Origin: Weissella confusa | GTDB taxonomy: Bacteria > Bacillota > Bacilli > Lactobacillales > Lactobacillaceae | DNA: 39,205 bases | Reading direction: 5' to 3' | Assembly: GCF_004766315.1 (NCBI RefSeq) | Contig: NZ_PVSN01000058.1 | Location: 1 to 39,205 of the forward strand | Shown here: piece after piece, positions 33,793-39,205 of the stretch | How the letters are laid out: every line of letters begins with the position of its first letter | How positions within the stretch are numbered: the first letter of the stretch is position 1 | The notes under the pieces: model-generated | Database searches by the model: none | Told to the model about the DNA's origin: nothing | The model's input: the letters and a program-made list of their open reading frames with translations, nothing else | Program-made: the position numbers and the translations under genes

Positions 33793-33821
33793 ACTATACG
33801 GGGTCATATAGGTCATGTCAA
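33793..33821 (-). promoter_or_regulatory. codB promoter
   Basis: On the minus strand, a consensus TTGACA (33816-33821), 17 bases, TATAGT (33793-33798). Transcript start is about 33786, leaving a 165-base leader. Confidence 0.85.
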
Positions 33822-33832
33822 CCGGTCTTTTT

Positions 33833-35167
33833 TCAGATTTGCTCCCAAGTGATCGACTCCAATGATGGGAAAATGTGAATCATTCGTTCAACTTGTTCGG
33901 CATCCAAACCGAGCTCAACCGCCGGCAACAGCGTGCCGATAACTTGCTCAGCGTAGTCACTCATTTCCGTTGCCCCAACCAAATGATGTTGGTCATCAAA
34001 AATCAGCTCGTTCTCACCAAATTGCTCATTCATGACATTACGGTACCAGTTCTTTAAGACATCATGCGTTTCAATCTGATACTTATCTGGATCCGTCATT
34101 TGATCCGCTTGCAAACCGACTTTCGCAATTCGTGGTGACGTGAAGACTACTGACGGAATAACCGGATAATCAATTGGTTTCGTCGTATCACCCGCAAACA
34201 AATGCATCAAATACTTCGACTCAAAAATCGCTGTCGGCGTTAGCTTAGGCTGCGTTTTATCAATCACATCCCCCGCCGCATAAATATTATCCACAGTCGT
34301 TTGCAAATGGTCGTTCACCACAATACCATTTTTGTTGTAAGCGACACCGACCTCGTCGAGACCAAATCCTTCTACGTTCGGAATACGCCCCGTCGCGTCC
34401 AACACCCAATCAGCCGCAACCTTCACATCAGCACCGTCAGTGACGACAACTTGATTACCAATCTTCTCAGCCTTTTTCAAGCTCACATTGCGCAAGAAAG
34501 TCACCCCGCGCTTGGTTAAATCCGCAATGATTTGTTCGACGTAGGATTGCTTAAAGCCTTTCAACGCTTTGTCACCGTGCATAATCACCGTTACCTTCGC
34601 GCCAGCCGCATTTGCTTGTGTCGCAAATTCCATGCCGATATAACCCGCCCCAATCACGATAACTGAAGCTGGCATTTCTTCTAACGCCAAAAAGTCTTTC
34701 GATACATGGAATAGTTCCGTCCCCTCGATTGGCAAATGATGCGACCGCAAACCAGTTGCTACGACAATTTTGTCAGTTGATAGCTGGCGATCACCCACGC
34801 GAACCGTGTGGCGATCCTGCAAGATACCGTACCCGTTGATAATTTCGATGCCGACTGCCTCCATGCGACTCACCTTCAAATCAGGAATCCCACCAATCAC
34901 CGCTTGCTTGTGCTTTTGGTTGGCCGCCCAATCAATGTGCGCGTCTTTCACCGGCAAGACATCCCGCATATTCTCCAATGAACGTAGCATCGCGACTGGT
35001 GCGTCTAATGTAATTTTCGGATTACAGCCATAGTTTGAACACGTGCCACCGATAATATCATCCTCGATAACTGCAATACGCTTGCCACGCTTGGCTAGCG
35101 GTATCACACCATCAAATGTCCCGTGACCAGTCCCCAAATACACAACGTCATAATCGTATTCTGTCAT
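33833..35167 (-). CDS. Glutathione reductase-like FAD disulfide oxidoreductase
   Basis: A 444-residue pyridine nucleotide-disulfide oxidoreductase. The FAD-binding start is YDVVYLGTGHGTFDGVIPLAKRG, the redox disulfide is Cys43/Cys48 in GGTCSNYGCNPK, and the NAD(P)-binding motif is VIVIGAGYIGMEFA. The second FAD motif is IYAAGDVIDK. The C-terminal active-site segment reads HIFPSLES where glutathione reductase has HPT..E, so the His and Glu are kept but the spacing is altered. The substrate may be a low-molecular-weight disulfide or another thiol; mercuric or coenzyme A disulfide reductases are relatives. The ATG at 35167 has GGGGG upstream. It is upstream of codB on the same strand, but codB has its own promoter. 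Confidence 0.88.
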   Translation of the reverse strand: MTEYDYDVVYLGTGHGTFDGVIPLAKRGKRIAVIEDDIIGGTCSNYGCNPKITLDAPVAMLRSLENMRDVLPVKDAHIDWAANQKHKQAVIGGIPDLKVSRMEAVGIEIINGYGILQDRHTVRVGDRQLSTDKIVVATGLRSHHLPIEGTELFHVSKDFLALEEMPASVIVIGAGYIGMEFATQANAAGAKVTVIMHGDKALKGFKQSYVEQIIADLTKRGVTFLRNVSLKKAEKIGNQVVVTDGADVKVAADWVLDATGRIPNVEGFGLDEVGVAYNKNGIVVNDHLQTTVDNIYAAGDVIDKTQPKLTPTAIFESKYLMHLFAGDTTKPIDYPVIPSVVFTSPRIAKVGLQADQMTDPDKYQIETHDVLKNWYRNVMNEQFGENELIFDDQHHLVGATEMSDYAEQVIGTLLPAVELGLDAEQVERMIHIFPSLESITWEQI

Positions 35168-35243
35168 TTTATCGTCCCCCAATCTGATAAAAACATCTCT
35201 TAAACGACACCATAGTACCGCTTTTACCCCCTAAATACCAACA

Positions 35244-35275
35244 AAAGGCCAAGCACGCAAACGTACTTGGCCTTT
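35244..35275 (-). terminator. Terminator of the secreted hydrolase-like gene
   Basis: AAAGGCCAAGCACG, loop CAAA, CGTACTTGGCCTTT (one mismatch), with T residues on the minus strand, 13 bases past the stop at 35288. Confidence 0.85.
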
Positions 35276-35287
35276 GTCATTTTTCTA

Positions 35288-35917
35288 TTAATCCACAACT
35301 GGACGCCATTGGTGATCAATTGGCATTTCAGTTGACCAACCAATGTATTCAACATCGCCACTACCACGTAGCCATGCCAAAACTTCATCAACTGAATGGA
35401 ACGTAATGTGTCCATTGCTTGATCCAGTTGAAAGAAATTCTTTCTTGTAGCCATCCCAAATGACAACGTGACCCACGCTACCGTGCGTTTGATCCACAAA
35501 GCGGAAGAAAACTGGTACGTAGACGTTTTCTGGGAAATCTTGATTGTTGTACATAACTGGCGCATCGTCAGCGGTCATTGCAGCCGTTGCATAACCTGAT
35601 GCACCCCCAAAAGCACCCGCAACATATGCCAAGCACATCCAAGCTTCAGCCGGCGCATCAAGATTTGGCTGAATAACCTGCTTGTATGTCTTAGTCGTCT
35701 GTTGGCTTGGTGCCGCGGTTCCAGGCACGTAGTTAATCTGCTTGATCTTCATTGTCTTTCCCCCGACCGAAGCAGCTACCGCCTTATTTACTGCTGCTGA
35801 TGAGACAGCGTTTGCTTTTGTGTCAGATGCCGTGACCGTCACGCCACCCAACGAGCTTAAAGTTGCAACCAAAAGCGCAACCGCAACCTGATTCATCTTT
35901 AATCCCTGTTTACTCAT
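35288..35917 (-). CDS. Secreted NlpC/P60- or CHAP-like putative cell wall hydrolase
   Basis: A 209-residue exported protein. A signal peptide (about 1-30, ending near TVTAS) is followed by an Ala/Ser/Thr-rich stretch and a C-terminal papain-like domain (about 85-205). The domain has the catalytic-Cys segment AEAWMCLAYVAGAFGG (Cys95) and the His segment HGSVGHVVIWDGY (His150). This C...GHVVIW pattern is typical of CHAP and NlpC/P60 peptidoglycan amidases or endopeptidases. There is no obvious cell wall binding domain. The start is uncertain: the ATG at 35917 has no ribosome binding site and lies at the predicted transcript start, while the ATG at 35896 has AGGGAT before it but gives a signal peptide without positive charges. 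Confidence 0.78.
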   Translation of the reverse strand: MSKQGLKMNQVAVALLVATLSSLGGVTVTASDTKANAVSSAAVNKAVAASVGGKTMKIKQINYVPGTAAPSQQTTKTYKQVIQPNLDAPAEAWMCLAYVAGAFGGASGYATAAMTADDAPVMYNNQDFPENVYVPVFFRFVDQTHGSVGHVVIWDGYKKEFLSTGSSNGHITFHSVDEVLAWLRGSGDVEYIGWSTEMPIDHQWRPVVD

Positions 35918-35924
35918 AGTACTT

Positions 35925-35947
35925 ACTATACGTCATTCACAGTTCAA
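35925..35947 (-). promoter_or_regulatory. Possible promoter of the secreted hydrolase-like gene
   Basis: TATAGT (35925-35930) and TTGTAT 16 bases upstream, on the minus strand. The transcript start would fall at or next to the first ATG (35917). Confidence 0.45.
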
Positions 35948-36010
35948 TACAATATCAATCAGATTTTAAGTTTTTTACAAATTTACAACAAAGCAAGTTT
36001 TAACAGTTGA

Positions 36011-36310
36011 CTAGATACTTCCCTTAAGAATTCCCATCACAGCCAACAACATCACCACAAACGTTGCCACCGATCCCAATAGCGCCAACCAAGTAATGAC
36101 ACGAGCGACCGTCCAAACACGGTACCCTTCATAACCTGACGTTTCTTTGCGACCTTGATACGTAAAGAATACAATCACGGCAAAGAGTGACAATACGTCT
36201 TGACCAATGACACTTAGCCATTGCACAAACCCTTGTGGCAAAACGGAAAACAGCATGTAATTACCCAACGCTGCCAAACCGACAAAGATTGCTAAAATCA
36301 CTGACCCCAT
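36011..36310 (-). CDS. Small membrane protein, 99 aa
   Basis: A protein of 99 residues with three hydrophobic segments (about 3-24, 32-49 and 68-93) separated by the basic loop YQGRKETSGYEGYR. I do not recognise a family. It follows the MscS-like gene by 20 bases and is probably co-transcribed with it, which suggests a membrane role alongside the channel. The ribosome binding site is weak (GAGAG). No terminator is evident before the next gene on the same strand (start 35917). Confidence 0.7.
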   Translation of the reverse strand: MGSVILAIFVGLAALGNYMLFSVLPQGFVQWLSVIGQDVLSLFAVIVFFTYQGRKETSGYEGYRVWTVARVITWLALLGSVATFVVMLLAVMGILKGSI

Positions 36311-36330
36311 TACAATTTCTCTCTTTCTGA

Positions 36331-37383
36331 TTAATTAGTAGTTGGCGTATCCACGCCGGCTGATAGTTGAATATCATGTTCTGCTAAGATGCGAATAATC
36401 TTCATGTTGATGTCAGTGCGCGTACCCGCCCAGTCTGCACCGTCAACCATCTTAAATTGGGCCGTGGCCATAAATTCGTGACCACGCGTCGTGACTTGAT
36501 TGATATAAGCCTTTTCACTACCCTTTTCAAAACGATCATCTTCGGCCAACATGGCTTCAACATCCGTCATTGCTGCCATCATATCCTTCGTCTTTGTCGC
36601 AATGTCCAAATAGAACGTCAACGCCAACTTACGTGTATCCATGCGCGACCAATTTGTAATTGGCTCATTTGATAGCGTTGCGTTTGGCACGATCACCAAC
36701 GCCCCATCAAACGTACGAACCAACGTTGAACGGAACGTGATATCTTCCGCGATTCCTTCAACAGATGGTGACTTAATCCAATCACCAATTTGGAAAGGCT
36801 TCTCGGTGATAATGATGATACCGCCAAGCAAGTTCTTAATTGGGTCTTGGGCCGCCATCGAAATGGCCAATCCAGCCAATCCCAGTCCGGCGAACACACC
36901 GTTCACATTGATGCCCCAGTCAGACAAAATCATCGTCACCGTCAACGCCATCACAACGAATTGCAAACTACGCGTCAAAAATGGCATCACAATTGAATCC
37001 AATTCAAAGTTGATGCGTGAGCCCAAGTGACCCAACAACACCGTCAATGACCCCATCAACTTATACAAACCATATCCGATACTGAACATCAGAACTGATC
37101 GGTAAATCGCGAGTGCGAAATGCGTTACCAAATGCGGGGCGTGGGCTGTGTGCAAGGCAATAAGCAACCCTGTAAACAAAACAATCACACGAGCTGGGTT
37201 CTCAAATGCCATCAAGACATCGGTCCAGCCGGCAAAACGGTCAGGAATGCGCTTCTCAATTTGGTGGAAAATCCCACGCACAATACCGTTAACCAAAACA
37301 ATTGAAATCACGACAATCAACAAGGCTAATCCCAGTGATTTCCAGTCAAAGCTATAGTGTAGCCAATGCTCAAATAATTTCAC
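36331..37383 (-). CDS. MscS family mechanosensitive ion channel
   Basis: A 350-residue channel of the small-conductance mechanosensitive type, which releases solutes upon hypo-osmotic shock. N-terminal hydrophobic segments precede the pore helix region GVFAGLGLAGLAISMAAQDPIKNLLGGIIII, rich in Gly and Ala as in MscS TM3. It is followed by the beta domain FQIGDWIKSPSVEGIAEDITFRSTLVRTFDGALVIVPNATLSNEPI, a near-textbook MscS segment. It starts at a GTG (37383) with AGGAG 6 bases upstream. The C-terminal vestibule is short. Confidence 0.93.
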   Translation of the reverse strand: MKLFEHWLHYSFDWKSLGLALLIVVISIVLVNGIVRGIFHQIEKRIPDRFAGWTDVLMAFENPARVIVLFTGLLIALHTAHAPHLVTHFALAIYRSVLMFSIGYGLYKLMGSLTVLLGHLGSRINFELDSIVMPFLTRSLQFVVMALTVTMILSDWGINVNGVFAGLGLAGLAISMAAQDPIKNLLGGIIIITEKPFQIGDWIKSPSVEGIAEDITFRSTLVRTFDGALVIVPNATLSNEPITNWSRMDTRKLALTFYLDIATKTKDMMAAMTDVEAMLAEDDRFEKGSEKAYINQVTTRGHEFMATAQFKMVDGADWAGTRTDINMKIIRILAEHDIQLSAGVDTPTTN

Positions 37384-37439
37384 GTTAATCTCCTAAAAAT
37401 ATCTATCATTATCTCTCAATTACAAAAAACAAGTATATC

Positions 37440-37464
37440 AAAAAAGCCGGCATTATGCCGGCTC
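37440..37464 (-). terminator. guaC terminator
   Basis: AGCCGGCAT, no extra loop bases beyond T, ATGCCGGCT; a perfect 9-bp stem followed on the minus strand by TTTTTT, 13 bases past the guaC stop. Confidence 0.88.
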
Positions 37465-37476
37465 TCTAGACAAATA

Positions 37477-38463
37477 TTAATATGAATCGCCGTTAACAAT
37501 TGAGTTCTTAACAATTACGTAGTCAACGTAACGCAAGTCCATCAACTCACGGCCCCCGGCGTAAGAAATCGCTGATTGCAAATCTTGTTCCATTTCATTC
37601 AACGTATCGTCGATGTAGCCACGGTATGGTACCAATAGCTTCTTCCCTTCAACGTTCTTGTACTCACCCTTTTGGAATTGAGATGCTGAACCGAAGTACG
37701 TCTTGTACTTGGCTCCGTCCATCTCAATAATTTCGCCTGGCGTTTCCGCGTGACCGGCGAACAAAGATCCAACCATCACCATCGTCGCCCCAAAGCGAAT
37801 TGACTTGGCAATATCACCGTTGTAACGGATACCACCGTCAGCGATAATCGGCTTCTTAGCAGCCTTCGCGCACAAACGCAATGCCGCCAGTTGCCATCCC
37901 CCAGTACCAAAACCAGTCTTCAACTTTGTGATGCAGGCCTTACCTGGCCCAACGCCCAACTTAGTCGCATCGGCGCCGGCGTTTTCCAAGTCACGCACAG
38001 CTTCCGGTGTCGCAACGTTACCAGCAATCACAAAGGCAGCTGGCAAGTTCAACTTAATGTATTGGATCATCTTAATCACAGCATCCGAGTGGCCGTGCGC
38101 AATATCAATTGTGATGTATTCAGGCGTCAAACCTGCCGTCTTCAATTGATCAATGAAGTCGTACTCTTCTTGCTTAATACCAACTGAAATTGATGCAAAT
38201 GCGCCAGCTTCTTGGAAACGACGGACAAAGTCTAAACGCGTCTCCGGTGCAAAACGGTGCATGACATAGAAGTAGCCTTCCTTGGCCAACTTCATGGCCA
38301 AGTCATCATTGATAACTGTGGCCATGTCTGCAGGCACTACCGGAATCTTAAACCGACGCCCACCAAGTTCAACCGAAGTATCCGCCTCTGAGCGGCTTTC
38401 GATGATGCACTTGTTTGGAATGAGCTGAATATCCTCGTAATCAAATACAGTTGAAAAGTCCAT
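37477..38463 (-). CDS. guaC: GMP reductase
   Basis: Reduces GMP to IMP with NADPH, linking guanine salvage to adenine nucleotides. It has 328 residues, the form found in Firmicutes. It begins [20 protein letters not shown]; the IMP/GMP-binding core has [49 protein letters not shown] (the catalytic Cys is in GPGKACIT), [15 protein letters not shown] and [15 protein letters not shown]. The ATG at 38463 has GAGGGG upstream; the 22-codon extension is rejected because it crosses that site. PurBox-like sites surround the promoter. Confidence 0.95.
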   Translation of the reverse strand: MDFSTVFDYEDIQLIPNKCIIESRSEADTSVELGGRRFKIPVVPADMATVINDDLAMKLAKEGYFYVMHRFAPETRLDFVRRFQEAGAFASISVGIKQEEYDFIDQLKTAGLTPEYITIDIAHGHSDAVIKMIQYIKLNLPAAFVIAGNVATPEAVRDLENAGADATKLGVGPGKACITKLKTGFGTGGWQLAALRLCAKAAKKPIIADGGIRYNGDIAKSIRFGATMVMVGSLFAGHAETPGEIIEMDGAKYKTYFGSASQFQKGEYKNVEGKKLLVPYRGYIDDTLNEMEQDLQSAISYAGGRELMDLRYVDYVIVKNSIVNGDSY

Positions 38464-38485
38464 TTTATTATCCCCTCGATAAAGC

Positions 38486-38498
38486 AATGTTCGGAATT
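38486..38498 (-). promoter_or_regulatory. PurBox-like site in the guaC leader
   Basis: On the minus strand AATTCCGAACATT, a full match to the PurBox consensus AWWWCCGAACWWT recognised by PurR. It lies in the guaC leader, 23 bases before the ATG. Confidence 0.55.
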
Positions 38499-38535
38499 TG
38501 GTTTGTTTACCGGTAGTTTCCTTACCCAATAAATA

Positions 38536-38563
38536 ATTATAACCGAACTTATTCGTAAATCAA
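38536..38563 (-). promoter_or_regulatory. guaC promoter
   Basis: On the minus strand, TTGATT (38558-38563), 16 bases, TATAAT (38536-38541). Confidence 0.75.
38539..38551 (+). promoter_or_regulatory. PurBox-like site over the guaC promoter
   Basis: ATAACCGAACTTA, one base from AWWWCCGAACWWT, on the plus strand. It overlaps the guaC -10 and spacer, where a bound PurR would block or alter transcription. Confidence 0.5.
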
Positions 38564-38589
38564 GTTGATAATTGTTAAAGTTTTGTGTC

Positions 38590-38602
38590 CTTGTTCGGGA
38601 AT
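38590..38602 (-). promoter_or_regulatory. Third CCGAAC site between guaC and ssrA
   Basis: ATTCCCGAACAAG on the minus strand keeps the CCGAAC core with two deviations from the flanks. It is 50 bp from the middle site and lies upstream of both divergent promoters. Confidence 0.35.
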
Positions 38603-38623
38603 TAGCGTTAAATCACTGATAGA

Positions 38624-38652
38624 TTGTTAATATCTGGGGTTATTGCTATACT
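38624..38652 (+). promoter_or_regulatory. ssrA promoter
   Basis: TTGTTA (38624-38629), 17 bases, TATACT (38647-38652). Transcript start is near 38659, about 16 bases before the mature tmRNA 5' end. Confidence 0.75.
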
Positions 38653-38674
38653 AAACACTGTTAGTAAAACTTTC

Positions 38675-39038
38675 GGGGTCGTTACGGAATCGACTGGCAT
38701 TATTCGTGCTAGCACTGCGTTTAGGGGTTGTGGCCCTATAATCCACTCAGAAGAATTAACTGCAAACAATTCACAAAACACTTACGCAGTAGCTGCCTAA
38801 AAAACAGCCTGCGTTGCCTATGCACAGCTTTGATTACGGGTTGCGCTAGGTTTTAAAACTAAGTAATCTGCGCCAACCGTTCGCCACCTGAGGGCTGTTG
38901 GAAGAGGATAATCAGGCTGGTCTAGTTGATCGCCGCGCGGAATGGCGTGCACTAGATGAGATTTAAATTATTCAGCTATGAACGTAGACGTGTTAGTAAC
39001 GAGATGGTAGGACAGGGGTTCAACTCCCCTCGGCTCCA
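38675..39038 (+). ncRNA. ssrA: Transfer-messenger RNA (tmRNA)
   Basis: tmRNA of about 364 nt, which frees stalled ribosomes and tags the incomplete protein for degradation. The 5' end GGGGTCGTTACGGAATCGAC and the 3' end GTTCAACTCCCCTCGGCTCC plus A form the alanine-tRNA-like acceptor and T arm: GGGGTCG pairs with CGGCTCC, and CCA is encoded (39036-39038). The tag frame at 38762-38800 reads GCA AAC AAT TCA CAA AAC ACT TAC GCA GTA GCT GCC TAA, giving ANNSQNTYAVAA with a typical hydrophobic Ala-Val-Ala-Ala end. Pseudoknots follow. The end of an IS element starts 47 bases downstream. Confidence 0.97.
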
Positions 39039-39062
39039 TATTTAAGAGTAGTACAATAAAAA

Positions 39063-39087
39063 ACACCGTTATTCAGTCATGCGGTGT
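39063..39087 (+). terminator. ssrA terminator, probably truncated
   Basis: ACACCG (39063-39068) pairs with CGGTGT (39082-39087). No T run follows; the sequence instead continues TACCCAAAAAGTT, which resembles an IS end. The original T run was probably displaced by the insertion. Confidence 0.5.
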
Positions 39088-39205
39088 ACCCAAAAAGTTA
39101 AAGTAAAATATTTTAGCTGATTAAGCGGCCATTTGTCGGTATTCTACCGGTGAGTGGCCGTTTAATTTTGCTTGAATTCGTGTGTTGTTGTAATACAGTA
39201 TCCAA
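39085..39205 (-). mobile_element. End of an IS3-family insertion sequence (window edge)
   Basis: The inferred IS tip begins TGTACCCAAAAAGTTAAAG, much like the TGTACTGACCCCAAAAAGTT-type ends of IS3/IS150-group elements. It is followed by the end of an OrfB transposase gene on the minus strand. The other end lies outside the window. Confidence 0.8.
39121..39205 (-). CDS. IS3-family transposase OrfB, C-terminal end (window edge)
   Basis: The last 27 codons and stop of an IS3-family OrfB. They read YYNNTRIQAKLNGHSPVEYR near the end, which is the conserved C-terminal motif of the DDE integrase in this family. The rest of the gene is beyond the window. The stop is 36 bases inside the predicted IS end, as usual. 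Confidence 0.88.
   Translation of the reverse strand, partial: WILYYNNTRIQAKLNGHSPVEYRQMAA

Noticed and set aside
38464-38660. Purine riboswitch before guaC
   Set aside because: None of the conserved three-way-junction loops (such as TATA...AATATGG-like blocks) is present; the region is explained by promoters and PurBox-like sites.

Overview
The window looks like chromosomal DNA of a heterofermentative lactic acid bacterium, most likely Weissella or a close member of the Leuconostocaceae. The evidence is the low-to-mid GC content, strong GGAGG-type ribosome binding sites, CcpA-type cre sites next to hprK, an hprK-gpsA-galU cluster, a tmRNA whose tag reads ANNSQNTYAVAA, and LAB-style potABCD and codBA genes. 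The genus is inferred from overall similarity. Almost all genes lie on the minus strand. The exceptions are uspA and the gene after it, a small prepilin peptidase, and ssrA.

Layout in window order. (1) 1-2.6 kb: 3' to 5' reading of a yvlD-like gene, hprK, gpsA and the start of galU (carbon catabolite control and envelope precursors). (2) 2.7-4.5 kb: an orphan RelB/DinJ-like antitoxin, a structured ncRNA with its own promoter and terminator (6S / Lacto-usp candidate), uspA under a cre-like site, and an unknown gene. (3) 4.5-9.3 kb: a membrane-anchored cyclophilin and the polyamine transporter potABCD. (4) 9.4-13.8 kb: a frameshifted exported protein, then fusA, rpsG and rpsL with a long leader. 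(5) 13.9-15.4 kb: a mini prepilin peptidase facing an Eis-like acetyltransferase. (6) 15.5-18.6 kb: infC-rpmI-rplT with an L20-type leader, an AUA start for infC and a tail-extended L20; nusB-asp23; efp. (7) 18.8-23.6 kb: glucose entry genes pgi, galM, a ROK kinase broken by one stop codon, and a GRP sugar transporter under two cre sites. (8) 23.7-29.5 kb: a two-component system, a short RecD-like helicase and a cytosine deaminase. (9) 29.5-33.8 kb: topB, a 550-bp block of long palindromes, and a cytosine permease with a terminator-bearing leader. (10) 33.8-38.5 kb: a flavin disulfide reductase, a secreted NlpC/P60- or CHAP-like protein, a small membrane protein, an MscS channel and guaC with PurBox-like sites. 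(11) 38.6 kb to the end: ssrA (tmRNA), then the end of an IS3-family element that appears to have landed in the ssrA terminator.

How it fits together: several parts converge on sugar supply (HprK, cre sites, GlcU-like transporter, kinase, mutarotase, Pgi) and on nucleobase salvage (CodB, CodA, GuaC). The most unusual feature is the pair of adjacent long imperfect palindromes at 31678-32192. Other notable points are the L20 tail that ends in a HeH/SAP-like motif, the promoter-equipped ncRNA beside uspA, and the leader of codB. There are no tRNA or rRNA genes and no CRISPR array in the window.
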